Below are positions 30,862-40,848 of a stretch of 64,000 nt of DNA, in pieces. The stretch comes from JACPYM01 sp963699175 (GTDB taxonomy: Bacteria > Acidobacteriota > Blastocatellia > RBC074): the NCBI GenBank assembly GCA_963699175.1, contig OY969418.1, positions 4,712,001 through 4,776,000 of the forward strand, given 5' to 3'. Made by a program: the position numbers and the translations under genes. The notes below the pieces were generated by a model. The model did no database searches. It was not told the DNA's origin and saw nothing but the letters and a program-made list of their open reading frames with translations. Positions within the stretch are counted from its first letter, which is position 1. Each line of letters starts with the position of its first letter.

Positions 30862-31598
30862 TGCTTCACCTCCAACTCTTTTTTCAACCACCGGTCGAGT
30901 AGGGTAAATTGCGCTGCGGCCAACAGAATCGAAGCCAAGACAATTGGCGCCGTGTATAAAACCAAACTCCACAAACCCACTTCATAGCCCAATCCCTTCA
31001 TCACGCCGTAAACCAACAACACGCCTGCTTGCACGACTGACAAGTTCTGGCCGTAAAAGTTGCCGTAGTTTTCGCTTGCCGCCGTAGCCGCTTTGATGCG
31101 CTCGACTGCATGCTCCGGCAAATCCGGTTTAAGTTGTTGCGCCGCACCCAATGCCATTGGAAAAACAAGCGGACGCACAAACGACGGATGTCCGTTGAGC
31201 CGGATGCCGATTGCGCCGTGGAGCACGCGAAAGAGTTGATAAACGATCTGCAATCGCCCCACCGTCGCGGCGCTGATGCGGCGAATCAACGCGGCTGACT
31301 GCTCCTGCAAGCCGTAGCGCTCAGCCAAGCCAATCGCGGGCAACGTAATGATAAACAGCGTCATCAGTCGGTTGTCGGCAAATGCCTTGCCCAGCATGTT
31401 GATGATGCCGGTCTGTCCGGCTTTGGTCAGATAGGGCAAGCCTTGCCAAAGCCCTTCGCTTGAAAAGAGCGGCAACCCGGCAAGTAAGCCAGTAACCAAG
31501 CCAGCCACGACCACAACCAGCGTGGTGCGCAAGCGCAGCACTAACCCAATGACTACCAGCAAGACACCAATGAGTTTGAGCAAATCGTGAGCTTGCAA
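30858..31598 (-). CDS. DUF969 family transporter subunit (TTG start)
   Basis: A TTG at 31598 is chosen because AGGAGG lies six bases upstream and the protein then opens in the usual way for DUF969 (LLKLIGVLLVVIGLVLRLRT). A longer frame upstream has no ribosome site. The 246 residues hold about six membrane helices, with RLMTLFIITLPAIGLAERYG and a conserved SENYGNFYGQNLS loop. It should pair with the DUF979 protein as a two-subunit permease. The gene is divergent from the aldo/keto reductase gene, leaving 120 bases for both promoters. Confidence 0.87.
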   Translation of the reverse strand: MQAHDLLKLIGVLLVVIGLVLRLRTTLVVVVAGLVTGLLAGLPLFSSEGLWQGLPYLTKAGQTGIINMLGKAFADNRLMTLFIITLPAIGLAERYGLQEQSAALIRRISAATVGRLQIVYQLFRVLHGAIGIRLNGHPSFVRPLVFPMALGAAQQLKPDLPEHAVERIKAATAASENYGNFYGQNLSVVQAGVLLVYGVMKGLGYEVGLWSLVLYTAPIVLASILLAAAQFTLLDRWLKKELEVKQ

Positions 31599-31717
31599 AT
31601 GAGACCTCCTGCGGTTATTGAAACATTGCTTGACAACGCAAATCGGCGAGTGAGTAAATGCTTGCGCCTTATAGCGCAGAATAAACGAACGAAGCAATTC
31701 TGAGGAGAGGAACAACT

Positions 31718-32686
31718 ATGCAATATCGCAAATTGGGCAGAACCGGCATCTCGGTCTCCGAGATCGGTTACGGCGCCTGGGGCATCGGTGGCGCGCAATG
31801 GCTGGGCGGCGCTGATGACGAAACTACGCGCGCTTTGAATCTGGCGATTGACCAGGGCTTGAACTTCATTGACACGGCGCTGGCTTATGGTGATGGACAC
31901 AGCGAGAAGTTGGTTGGTGAAGTCGTAAGGGCGCGCAAAGAGCGCATCTACATCGCCACGAAAGTCCCGCCCAAAAATAGCGAATGGCCCGCGCGCGCCG
32001 ATGCTTCGGTGCACGAGGTCTTCCCCTATGACTACATCATCGAATGCACCGAGCAGAGCTTGCGCAATCTTGGCGTAGACCGGATTGACATCCAGCAACT
32101 ACACGTTTGGCAGGACGCCTGGGCACATCGTAACGAGTGGCTTGACGCGCTGATGAAGCTGCGCGAGGACGGCAAGGTGCGCTACTTCGGCCTCTCGCTC
32201 AACGACTACCAGCCAAGCAATGCCATCGAAGTTTTGAAACTCGGCTACATTGATACGGTGCAAGTGATCTACAACATTTTCGAGCAAGCGCCAGAAGCCG
32301 AATTATTCCCAGTCTGTCAAGAACTCGGTGTCGGCGTGATTGCGCGCGTGCCCTTTGATGAAGGCGGTTTGACCGGCGCTATCACACCCGCCACGGTCTT
32401 TCCCGAAAACGATTTTCGCAACTGGTTTTTCCGTGGTGAGCGTAAACAAAAAGTCTTCGAGCGGGTGGAAAAGCTGAAAACGCTGTTGGGCACAGAAGCC
32501 GCCACACTGGCCGAGTTGGCTTTGCGCTTCACCTTACAGCACGATGCCGTCGGCACGGTGATTCCCGGGATGCGCACGACGAAGCACGTCACCGCCAATC
32601 TCAGTTATTCCGATGGCCGCAAGCTTTCGGCTGAACTGCTGGCACGCTTGCGGGAGTTTGCGTGGGATCGGACGGGAGACTGGTAG
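31718..32686 (+). CDS. Aldo/keto reductase
   Basis: 322 residues. The family TIM barrel is clear: MQYRKLGRTGISVSEIGYGA, catalytic Asp/Tyr in NFIDTALAYGDGHSE, lysine in YIATKVPPK and histidine in DIQQLHVWQDAW (family: LQLH). The late NADPH-binding part is VIPGMRTTKHVTANL. It reduces aldehydes or ketones with NADPH; the substrate is unknown. The ATG follows GAGGAGAGG. It is followed by a 31-base inverted repeat lying between it and the convergent UDP-sugar dehydrogenase gene. Confidence 0.93.
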   Translation: MQYRKLGRTGISVSEIGYGAWGIGGAQWLGGADDETTRALNLAIDQGLNFIDTALAYGDGHSEKLVGEVVRARKERIYIATKVPPKNSEWPARADASVHEVFPYDYIIECTEQSLRNLGVDRIDIQQLHVWQDAWAHRNEWLDALMKLREDGKVRYFGLSLNDYQPSNAIEVLKLGYIDTVQVIYNIFEQAPEAELFPVCQELGVGVIARVPFDEGGLTGAITPATVFPENDFRNWFFRGERKQKVFERVEKLKTLLGTEAATLAELALRFTLQHDAVGTVIPGMRTTKHVTANLSYSDGRKLSAELLARLREFAWDRTGDW

Positions 32687-32693
32687 GAAAATC

Positions 32694-32796
32694 AAAAGGC
32701 AAAAGGCAAATATCAAAAGGCAAAGGTCGGCACTTTCTTTTTCAGATAAAAACAAGTTCCACACTTTTGCCTTTTGATATTTGCCTTTTGCCTTTT
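32694..32796. repeat. Perfect 31-base inverted repeat, AAAAGGCAAAAGGC family, copy 1
   Basis: The arm at 32694-32724 (AAAAGGCAAAAGGCAAATAT...) is exactly complemented at 32766-32796. The loop begins GGTCGGCACTTTC and contains AAAACAAG. The copy at 51312-51385 has shorter arms but keeps the loop start GGTCGGCACTTT and AAAACAAG, so the loop is conserved as well as the arms. It lies between convergent genes and the AT-rich arms could end transcription both ways. Confidence 0.9.
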
Positions 32797-32800
32797 GCCT

Positions 32801-34117
<1,317 letters not shown>

Positions 34118-34437
34118 AGATGAACCTTTCCTCTTTCGAAATCAACTGACCTTGCAAACGAATTAAATAAAAACAGCGGATAGGGGGATCACGGGTGAGC
34201 TTATCTGGATAACCTTCTGGTTAGTCTCTTTGTTTATTCTTTTCATTCCTGCTTGTTCCATTAAAACTGGTGAGGCAGGTCTTGCAGGGACGGCGGACAA
34301 TATTTACACGGTAACGATTCCACTCTCAAGCTTTTTCTGCGGCTGATTATTAGCCGTGCCTGGTTTGTCTAATAAATTGACTCCTTCGCGCGGCGCGTGC
34401 TACGTTGCGCGCTCGTTTTACGGCTTCGCTTCCCGCT
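34118..34437. other. 320-base gap between divergent genes
   Basis: This AT-rich gap separates the UDP-sugar dehydrogenase gene from the vitamin/metal uptake operon and should hold both promoters. I see no convincing cobalamin riboswitch. A weak possibility is a 38-codon plus-strand frame, TTG 34230 to TGA 34346, reading LFILFIPACSIKTGEAGLAG and ending TIPLSSFFCG, which looks like a tiny lipoprotein. It lacks a ribosome-binding site, so I do not call it a gene. Confidence 0.4.
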
Positions 34438-35373
34438 ATGCTTCGCTTGATTCAGTATACTTTCCGGCTAAGCTCTCGTGGCGTCTTGTTCGCGCTGCTC
34501 TGTGCTTGTGTGAGTTGTCGCCAGCCTTCGTCTAATAACATTAGCGCGCGCCTGACGTTTACCGATGAACTCAATCGCCCGGTCGCCATTGCACAAAATC
34601 CACAACGCATTATTTCGCTCGCTCCGAATATCACCGAGATGTTGTTTGCGTTGGGTTTAGGTGAACGTGTAGTAGCAGTGACCAGCTATTGTGATTTCCC
34701 GCCCGAAGCCAAAACCAAAGAGAAAATTGGCGACACGTTGCAACCGAACCTGGAACGCATCATCGCCCTACGCCCCGATCTGGTCGTCGTCACCACCGCC
34801 AGCCAGGTGGAACGGCTGACGCGTCAACTCGATCAGCTCAGCATCCCAGTATATGCAACCAACCCGCGCACGGTGCGCGACGTGCTGCGTTCGATCCGGC
34901 ATCTGGGCGAAGCAACCGGGGCAGGCACACAGGCGCAGGCGCTGACAATTGCGTTGGAAGAACGCATTCATCGAGTTGAAACCCGTGTCGCCGGTCAGCC
35001 CAAATCGCGTGTTCTGTTTGTGCTACAACTGGGGCCGCTGATTACCGTCGGGCGCGATACGTTTATCAACGATCTCATCACGCTGGCTGGCGGCGAATCC
35101 ATCTCCGGCGATCAGGCCACTGAATACCCGCAATTTTCACTCGAGACGGCAATGGCGCGTGCGCCCGAAGTCATCATCGCGCCGTTAATGCACGGCAGCG
35201 GTGCAATTGACGAGGCGGAGTTGCGCCGCGCTTTCGCCACCACGCCTGCCGTGCGTAAGGAACGAGTGGTGCGCATCAATCCCGATTTGACCAGCCGCCC
35301 TGGGCCGCGTTTGATAGACGGCCTAGAACAACTTGCCGAGGCGCTTCATCCGGCGCAGTCGCCAAAACCATGA
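34438..35373 (+). CDS. Periplasmic metal-chelate binding protein (BtuF-like)
   Basis: 311 residues from ATG 34438; a TTG 11 codons earlier is possible and neither has a clear ribosome site. A hydrophobic leader ends at VSC, a likely lipobox, so it is probably a lipoprotein. The rest fits the cobalamin/ferric-siderophore binding family: RIISLAPNITEMLFALGLG, SYCDFPPEAK, LRPDLVVVTTASQ and ITLAGGESISGDQ. It is followed with a four-base overlap by its permease and then the ATPase gene, making a complete importer. The order and the SYCDFP block favour vitamin B12 or a related corrinoid. Confidence 0.9.
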   Translation: MLRLIQYTFRLSSRGVLFALLCACVSCRQPSSNNISARLTFTDELNRPVAIAQNPQRIISLAPNITEMLFALGLGERVVAVTSYCDFPPEAKTKEKIGDTLQPNLERIIALRPDLVVVTTASQVERLTRQLDQLSIPVYATNPRTVRDVLRSIRHLGEATGAGTQAQALTIALEERIHRVETRVAGQPKSRVLFVLQLGPLITVGRDTFINDLITLAGGESISGDQATEYPQFSLETAMARAPEVIIAPLMHGSGAIDEAELRRAFATTPAVRKERVVRINPDLTSRPGPRLIDGLEQLAEALHPAQSPKP

Positions 35374-36434
35374 GCCGTGCGTTGTCTGCCACACAGAACG
35401 CAATCCACGTGAAGCGCGGCTATTTGACGCGGCGGCGCGTTGCATGGGTATTGTCGAGCTTGGCCATCACGCTGCTACTCGCCGCGCTCATCGCACTGGC
35501 ATTGGGCAGCGAGCCAATTCCCGCGCGCGTGATCGGCAGCGGTCTCGTGGCCAAGCTGAGCGGCGCCACTTCCCCACTGACGCGCGAACAAGAAGTGATT
35601 CTCTTTCAACTGCGCTGGCCGCGCATCCTGCTCGCGTTGGCGGTTGGCGCGGCGTTAGCGCTGGCGGGCGCAGCGTTTCAAGCATTGTTGCGCAATCCGC
35701 TGGCCGATCCGCATGTGTTGGGTATCTCAAGCGGCGCGGCGTTAGGGGCGATTGTGGGCATCGTCTGCGCACAGCAATTGGCGTTCGATCCACGCTGGAG
35801 CCGGTCATTGCTTGGGTTTGTCGGCGCGCTGTTGACGAGCGCCGTCGTTTACCGATTGGGGCGGCGTGAAGACGATCCGGCGCGGCTCGTGCTGGCGGGC
35901 GTAATCGTTTCGGTCTTCTTGTCTTCGCTGAATGTGCTGGCGCTGGCGCTAGTTGACGACGTTCGGCTGCGCAGCATCACGTTGTGGCTATTGGGCGATC
36001 TGTCGAGTGGGACGCCGGAGCACTTCTTCTTTGTGTTGCCTGCGGTGCTGCTGGGTGTGTTGGTGCTGAGCACACAAGCGCGGGCTTTGAATCTGATGAT
36101 GATCGGCGAGCGTGATGCGTTTGCGCTAGGGGTTGAAACGGCGCGCGTGCGTTGGCTGATCTTCACTGTTGCCTCGCTCTTGACCGGCGTGGCAGTTTCG
36201 TCCACCGGCTCAATCGGCTACGTTGGATTGTTGACGCCACATCTGGTGCGTCAAGCGGCGGGTGCGGACAATCGGCTGGTCATTCCGGCCTCAGCTCTGG
36301 CGGGCGCATTGTTGACGTTGTTGGCCGACACGGTGGCACGCACATTATTAGCGCCGCGCGAGTTGCCGACCGGCGCAATTACTGCGCTGCTCGGCGCACC
36401 CGTGTTTATTTATTTGCTGTTGAGAAATCGCTGA
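35370..36434 (+). CDS. FecCD/BtuC-family ABC transporter permease
   Basis: 354 residues with about ten membrane helices. Family blocks include LRWPRILLALAVGAALALAG, FQALLRNPLADPHVLGISSG, SGTPEHFFFVLP and GLLTPHLVRQAAGADNRLVI, the last being the coupling region to the ATPase. It starts by overlapping the binding-protein gene (ATGA) and ends overlapping the ATPase start (TGATG), the tightest possible coupling. With its neighbours it forms a B12- or siderophore-type importer in the inner membrane. Confidence 0.94.
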   Translation: MSRALSATQNAIHVKRGYLTRRRVAWVLSSLAITLLLAALIALALGSEPIPARVIGSGLVAKLSGATSPLTREQEVILFQLRWPRILLALAVGAALALAGAAFQALLRNPLADPHVLGISSGAALGAIVGIVCAQQLAFDPRWSRSLLGFVGALLTSAVVYRLGRREDDPARLVLAGVIVSVFLSSLNVLALALVDDVRLRSITLWLLGDLSSGTPEHFFFVLPAVLLGVLVLSTQARALNLMMIGERDAFALGVETARVRWLIFTVASLLTGVAVSSTGSIGYVGLLTPHLVRQAAGADNRLVIPASALAGALLTLLADTVARTLLAPRELPTGAITALLGAPVFIYLLLRNR

Positions 36435-37210
36435 TGAACTTGCTCGAACTGCGCGACGTGCATTTCAGCTATGTCCAGCCAGTGCTGGCGGGTGTCACAC
36501 TGGACGTGCGCGCGGGGGAAATCGTCGCGCTGCTGGGGCCGAATGGCGCTGGTAAATCCACGCTGCTCAATTTGGCGCACGGACTGCTGCAACCGCAGCG
36601 CGGCGCAGTGTGGTTGAATGGACAACCGCTGGCGCAATGGTCGCGGCGCGAGATTGCGCGCCACTTGGCGCTGGTTGTGCAACAAAGCGAAGTGCGTTTC
36701 CCGTTGACCGCCCTTGAATTCACGCTGGCCGGGCGTTTTGCGCACGCACAAGGCTTTGGCTTCGAGGCCGAGCGCGATGTAGCTGTCGCGTGGGAAGCGT
36801 TACAGGCGACGGATGCGGCGCGGTTTGCCGAGCGGCACTTTAACGAGCTATCAAGCGGTGAACAGCAGCGCGTCGTGCTGGCGCGCGCGTTGGCGCAAGA
36901 GCCGCGCCTGCTCTTGCTCGATGAGCCGACAGCGAATGCCGATCTCGCACATCAGGTTTCGCTGCTCGAACTGGTGCAGCGGTTGACGCGCGAGCGCAGT
37001 CTGGGCGTGCTATTGGTGACGCACGAGGTCAACCTGGCGGCGGAGTTTGCGGATCGTATCGCTTTGCTGAAAGACGGTTGTTTGCTGGCGTGTGGCTTGC
37101 CGCGCGAGGTCTTGACTGAACCGCGGTTGAGTGAAGCCTTCGCTACGCCGCTCTTAGTGGATGCGCATCCGCTGAGCGGCAGACCGCGCATTTCGTGGAG
37201 AAGAAACTGA
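36434..37210 (+). CDS. ABC transporter ATP-binding protein (BtuD/FecE-like)
   Basis: 258 residues beginning MNLLELRDVHFSYVQPVLAG, with Walker A LLGPNGAGKSTLLN, Q-loop VVQQSEVRFP, signature ELSSGEQQRVVLARALA, Walker B RLLLLDEPTANADL and H-loop LLVTHEVNLAAE. It is the energising subunit of the importer encoded by the two preceding genes and shares a base with the permease stop codon. Length is normal. The HhH gene converges on it ten bases later. Confidence 0.95.
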   Translation: MNLLELRDVHFSYVQPVLAGVTLDVRAGEIVALLGPNGAGKSTLLNLAHGLLQPQRGAVWLNGQPLAQWSRREIARHLALVVQQSEVRFPLTALEFTLAGRFAHAQGFGFEAERDVAVAWEALQATDAARFAERHFNELSSGEQQRVVLARALAQEPRLLLLDEPTANADLAHQVSLLELVQRLTRERSLGVLLVTHEVNLAAEFADRIALLKDGCLLACGLPREVLTEPRLSEAFATPLLVDAHPLSGRPRISWRRN

Positions 37211-37220
37211 GGCACAATCT

Positions 37221-37700
37221 TCAGCCCAGCAGCGCTTGCAACGAAGCGCGAATCCGCTGTTGCCCTTTCTCGCCCAAACGCGGCACGCTGTCGAGTCCGC
37301 CACCCGCGACAAATTTGGCGAAGTCCGGCAAATTAGCGACCTGGAACTGCCCGTAGAGAAGCTGCGCCAGCTTTAGGCCGACGCCTTCCACTTTGAGGAG
37401 ATCAAGCACACTTTCTGGAATCTCGCGCTTGATCTCCTCGTAGGCTTTGAATGTGCCCGTGTCGAGCAGTTCAATGATCTTCTGGCTGATGGCTTCGCCG
37501 ATGCCGGGTAGCTCGCGCAAGCGGGTGGCTCCGCCTTCTGCCGCTAAATCGGCGAGTGGCGTGTGAAAATCTTCGATCAACTCCGCCACGTTGCGATAGG
37601 CGCGAATCTTGAAGGCATTATCTTCGCGCAGTTCCATCAAAGCGGCCAGCCGACCAAAAACATCGGCAATCTCTCGATTGGACAACGCAGGCTTGCTCAT
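37221..37700 (-). CDS. PolX-like N-terminal helix-hairpin-helix protein
   Basis: 159 residues from ATG 37700. It matches the DNA polymerase beta/PolX N-terminal region only: SNREIADVFGRLAALMELR, FKIRAYRNVAELIEDF, then two HhH motifs (LRELPGIGEAISQKIIELL and LLKVEGVGLKLAQLLYGQF). The nucleotidyltransferase palm and PHP exonuclease domains that follow in full PolX are absent, and the gene ends normally, so it is either a stand-alone DNA-binding protein or a fixed truncation. It lies 11 bases after the YIP1 gene. A role in DNA binding or repair is inferred from HhH motifs only. Confidence 0.85.
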   Translation of the reverse strand: MSKPALSNREIADVFGRLAALMELREDNAFKIRAYRNVAELIEDFHTPLADLAAEGGATRLRELPGIGEAISQKIIELLDTGTFKAYEEIKREIPESVLDLLKVEGVGLKLAQLLYGQFQVANLPDFAKFVAGGGLDSVPRLGEKGQQRIRASLQALLG

Positions 37701-37711
37701 CACGCAACTTC

Positions 37712-38515
37712 TCAGCCCATGAAGCTGGCAAAGAAAGACGAAATCACAGCAGCGCAGAGGTAAAGCAAAACGTGCGGAATCGCTGCCGTACCAGGTTTCA
37801 TCTTGATCGTCACTGCCGCACAACCGATGGCCAGCAAAGCTATGCGCCAGATGCCAAAGACGTCAATCCACGAACACAGCGCAGTAATGAACTTGGGCAA
37901 GCCTGCACCAGCCATTGTCAGGATTGCGCCTAAGTTCGAGGCGACGGGGTTCAGCAGGTCAATATCTTCAGGACTCTTCAAATAGACCGAGATCACGACA
38001 ATGACAAACTGCAATATACCCACGCCCAGGAAGGCAAAGCTTACCGCTGACAACACGCCTTTGAACGTGTTACTCGCGCCCATTACCAAGCTGAAAAGTT
38101 TGAAGACGCCTGCCACGATCAAGACGATTATCGGGAACGCCAGCCCCGCAAATAGTCCATCCATGAGCTTGGCGCGCATGATTCGTTCTGGTTTGAGCCG
38201 CTCCTCGGCCTGTTCTTTCGCCTGTTTGACTCTATCCTCAGGCGCGCCCATCTTCGTCATCATCTCGGTCTGCATTTCAATCTGCTTGTGCATCATGTTC
38301 TCGTAGCCGTAGCGATTGACTACGACTGAGCGAGTCGCCGCACCCAGTAAGACCAGACCAAGCAGCGGGATCAGCACGCGCGGCGCGCGCCCGATTTCGG
38401 CAAAAGTCTCACCGGGCGAAAAGATCACGCCGATCAAACGCGAAAAGAAATTTTGTGGTTTGGCCGCAGGGGCATCCTGAGCCACAGGTGAGGCAAGATT
38501 TTGTCCAGCTTCCAT
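37712..38515 (-). CDS. YIP1 family membrane protein
   Basis: 267 residues from ATG 38515, preceded by GGAGG. A short Ala/Pro-rich N-terminus is followed by FFSRLIGVIFSPGETFAEIG, the motif at the start of bacterial Yip1-domain proteins, and five membrane helices (among them VLIPLLGLVLLGAATRSVV and LAFPIIVLIVAGVFKLFSLV). A charged segment between helices one and two (about 95-125) is probably cytoplasmic. The function of bacterial members is unknown. It lies between an oligopeptide ABC ATPase gene and the HhH gene, all on the minus strand. Confidence 0.85.
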   Translation of the reverse strand: MEAGQNLASPVAQDAPAAKPQNFFSRLIGVIFSPGETFAEIGRAPRVLIPLLGLVLLGAATRSVVVNRYGYENMMHKQIEMQTEMMTKMGAPEDRVKQAKEQAEERLKPERIMRAKLMDGLFAGLAFPIIVLIVAGVFKLFSLVMGASNTFKGVLSAVSFAFLGVGILQFVIVVISVYLKSPEDIDLLNPVASNLGAILTMAGAGLPKFITALCSWIDVFGIWRIALLAIGCAAVTIKMKPGTAAIPHVLLYLCAAVISSFFASFMG

Positions 38516-38615
38516 AAATCCTCCGATTGAAAAGGGGTCAGTTGAGAGGCTTCGCGCACGCGCCAACCACGCACGCGCGTGAAGCGGACTTTATTGCGTT
38601 TCAAATACGTTGTAA

Positions 38616-39584
38616 CTATTGGCCGGGTTCGTGGAGAAAGCAAGCCGCCCAGTGCCCCGGCGTGATTTCGACCAAGGACGGTTCTTCGATTTTGCATTGC
38701 TCTGTCGCGTGCGGACAGCGCGTGTGAAAGCGGCAGCCCTGCGGCGGCAACAGCGGATTGGGCACATCGCCGCGCAGATGCGAACCGTTGGAATGTCGCT
38801 TGGCATCAGGATCAGGCAATGGGATAGCCGCGAGCAACGCCTGTGTGTACGGATGCAGCGGATTGGCGTAAAGCTCTGCGGCGGGCGCTAGTTCAACCAG
38901 CTTGCCCAGATACATCACGCCCACCCGCGTCGAGATGTGCTCGACCACAGCCAGGCCATGCGAGATGAAAAGATAAGTCAGCCCGAAGCGTTCTTGCAGG
39001 TCTTGCAGCAAATTGACCACCTGCGCCTGCACCGAGACATCGAGCGCCGAGACCGGCTCATCAGCAACGATGAAATCCGGATTGAGCGCCAAGGCGCGCG
39101 CGATACCGATGCGCTGGCGTTGTCCGCCGCTGAATTGATGCGGGTAGCGTGTGGCGTAAACGGGATCGAGGCCAACGACGCGCAGCAACTCGGCCACTCG
39201 TTCGCGGCGCTCTTGCCGCGTGCCGAGGCCATGAATCTCCAACGGTTCGCCGACGATCGCGCCGACTCTCATACGCGGATTGAGCGAGGAGTAGGGGTCT
39301 TGAAAGACGATCTGCATGCGCCGCCGCAACGCGCGCATTTCACGTTTGCTGAGTTGCGACAAATCCTGCCCGTCGAATTTGATCGTGCCGCCAGTCGGTT
39401 CGATCAGGCGCAGAATGCAGCGGCCCACCGTCGTTTTGCCGCAGCCCGATTCGCCGACCAAGCCGAGTGTTTCGCCGCGTTCGATGGTGAATGACACACC
39501 GTCAACCGCACGCACGGTTTGTTTGTGCGAGGCGGGAAAGTATTTGGTGAGATTCGTAATTTCGACGAGTGATTGATTGGGCAT
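38616..39584 (-). CDS. Oligopeptide/dipeptide ABC transporter ATP-binding protein (OppF/DppF-like)
   Basis: 322 residues from ATG 39584: Walker A LVGESGCGKTTVGRCIL, signature QFSGGQRQRIGIARAL, Walker B DFIVADEPVSALDV and the C-terminal oligopeptide-transporter extension with the four-cysteine block CRFHTRCPHATEQC. It pairs with the OppD-like gene 30 bases upstream. The extension and the pair identify a peptide-type importer, yet no permease or binding-protein gene is in the window, so these two ATPases must work with subunits encoded elsewhere. Confidence 0.93.
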   Translation of the reverse strand: MPNQSLVEITNLTKYFPASHKQTVRAVDGVSFTIERGETLGLVGESGCGKTTVGRCILRLIEPTGGTIKFDGQDLSQLSKREMRALRRRMQIVFQDPYSSLNPRMRVGAIVGEPLEIHGLGTRQERRERVAELLRVVGLDPVYATRYPHQFSGGQRQRIGIARALALNPDFIVADEPVSALDVSVQAQVVNLLQDLQERFGLTYLFISHGLAVVEHISTRVGVMYLGKLVELAPAAELYANPLHPYTQALLAAIPLPDPDAKRHSNGSHLRGDVPNPLLPPQGCRFHTRCPHATEQCKIEEPSLVEITPGHWAACFLHEPGQ

Positions 39585-39589
39585 AACAC

Positions 39590-39625
39590 TGCATCTCAAA
39601 TCTCAAATTTGAGATTACGAGTAAA
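39590..39625. repeat. TCAAATTTGA-type palindromic repeat, copy 2
   Basis: CATCTCAAATCTCAAATTTG is followed by AGATTACG, so CTCAAATTTGAG forms a perfect palindrome with an upstream direct repeat of CTCAAATC. It lies between the two ABC ATPase genes and overlaps the OppD stop region. It matches the tract at 1611-1640 base for base over TCTCAAATCTCAAATTTG. Confidence 0.7.
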
Positions 39626-40595
39626 TTTCGTCTACCCGAATACAACGTGACGCATGCTCTGCGCCTACTTCTAGCAGAGGAATTTTCCCTGTCTCACACT
39701 GCGGCTGCCGATGCACGCAACGCGGCGCGAAGCGGCAGCCAGGCGGTAGATTCAACAGATTGGGAACGACGCCTTCGATGGTTTGCAGCCGCGTTCGCCC
39801 CGCACCTTTGCCGCCGAGTTTGGGCACGGCGTGCAACAAGCCTTCAGTGTAGGGGTGGCGCGGACGATTGAACAATTCGCGCACGGGGGCTTCTTCGACA
39901 ATCTGACCCGCATACATCACGGCCACTCGATCAGCCGTCTCGGCCACTACGCCCAAGTCGTGTGTGATGAGCAAGAGCGCCAAGTTGCGCCGCTCGCGCA
40001 GTTCGTTCAGCAAATCGAGAATCTGCGCTTGAATCGTCACATCGAGCGCCGTCGTCGGCTCGTCGGCAATCAACAGCTTCGGGTCGCAAGCTAGCGCCAT
40101 CGCAATCATCACGCGCTGGCGCATGCCGCCGGACATTTCGTGCGGATAGCTTTTCACGCGCACTTCCGGCGCGGGGATCGCCACGTCGCGCATGCCTTCA
40201 ATGGCTTGGTTCCAGGCTTCGCGCTTCGATACGCCGCGATGCAGCCGGATGGCTTCGGCAATCTGCTCGCCGACGGTGAAGACCGGATTGAGCGAGGTCA
40301 GCGGATCTTGAAAGATCATCGCCATGTCGTCGCCGCGGATGGCGCGCATCTCCCTTTCGGTCAGTTTCAGCAGATCATGACCTTCAAACAAAATCTCGCC
40401 TGCGACAATGCGCCCCGGCGGCGCGACCAGCCGCATCAGCGAAAGCGCCGTCACCGATTTGCCGCAGCCCGATTCGCCGACGAGGCTCAAGGTTTCGCCT
40501 TGCCGGAGCGTAAAGCTTACGTCGTCCACCGCGCGCACCTCACCGTGTTTGGTGGCAAAGCTGGTTGTCAGGTGGTGGACTTCGAGCAGGTTCAT
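39615..40595 (-). CDS. Oligopeptide/dipeptide ABC transporter ATP-binding protein (OppD/DppD-like)
   Basis: 326 residues: Walker A LVGESGCGKSVTALSLM, signature EMSGGMRQRVMIAMALA, Walker B KLLIADEPTTALDV, H-loop LLLITHDLGVVAE and the oligopeptide C-terminal block CRFAPRCVHRQPQC. It is the partner of the OppF-like protein downstream. The antitoxin-like gene ends nine bases before its start. The GC-rich codon use is like that of the rest of the window. Confidence 0.93.
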   Translation of the reverse strand: MNLLEVHHLTTSFATKHGEVRAVDDVSFTLRQGETLSLVGESGCGKSVTALSLMRLVAPPGRIVAGEILFEGHDLLKLTEREMRAIRGDDMAMIFQDPLTSLNPVFTVGEQIAEAIRLHRGVSKREAWNQAIEGMRDVAIPAPEVRVKSYPHEMSGGMRQRVMIAMALACDPKLLIADEPTTALDVTIQAQILDLLNELRERRNLALLLITHDLGVVAETADRVAVMYAGQIVEEAPVRELFNRPRHPYTEGLLHAVPKLGGKGAGRTRLQTIEGVVPNLLNLPPGCRFAPRCVHRQPQCETGKIPLLEVGAEHASRCIRVDEIYS

Positions 40596-40603
40596 ACATC
40601 AAC

Positions 40604-40846
40604 TCAACAGCTTGAGGGAATAAAAGGCTCATCAAAATCATCACTCACCCAAATCGAGCCGCGATTCAACCCAGCAATCCGCTTGCGCGGCAGTACGGTC
40701 TCCGCTGCCCCTGCTTCTTCTGCTGGAACGAGTCGAGCGACGGGCTTATCGTTTTCCGTAATCACCACTTCGTCACCCTTGAGTGTCAGCGCCAGCAACT
40801 CAAGGAGTTGGCCTTGTGTTTCCTGTAAAGCGACTGTGTGAATCAT
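40604..40846 (-). CDS. Phd/YefM-type antitoxin-like protein
   Basis: 80 residues with the Phd/YefM fold seen in prevent-host-death antitoxins: MIHTVALQETQGQLLELLAL, GDEVVITENDKPVARLVP, and a C-terminus with WVSDDFDEPF, the segment that in relatives wraps the toxin. CGAGGAGC precedes the ATG. Such proteins repress their own operon and neutralise a toxin (usually VapC/PIN or RelE). No toxin gene adjoins it; the next gene is an ABC ATPase. It may be an orphan, or its partner may have been lost. Confidence 0.85.
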   Translation of the reverse strand: MIHTVALQETQGQLLELLALTLKGDEVVITENDKPVARLVPAEEAGAAETVLPRKRIAGLNRGSIWVSDDFDEPFIPSSC

Positions 40847-40848
40847 AG

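Noticed and set aside
34118..34437. Possible cobalamin riboswitch before the BtuF-like gene
   Set aside because: Only a short GGCAGGTCTTGC-like match to the B12 box was seen and in the wrong orientation; no surrounding conserved core was found.
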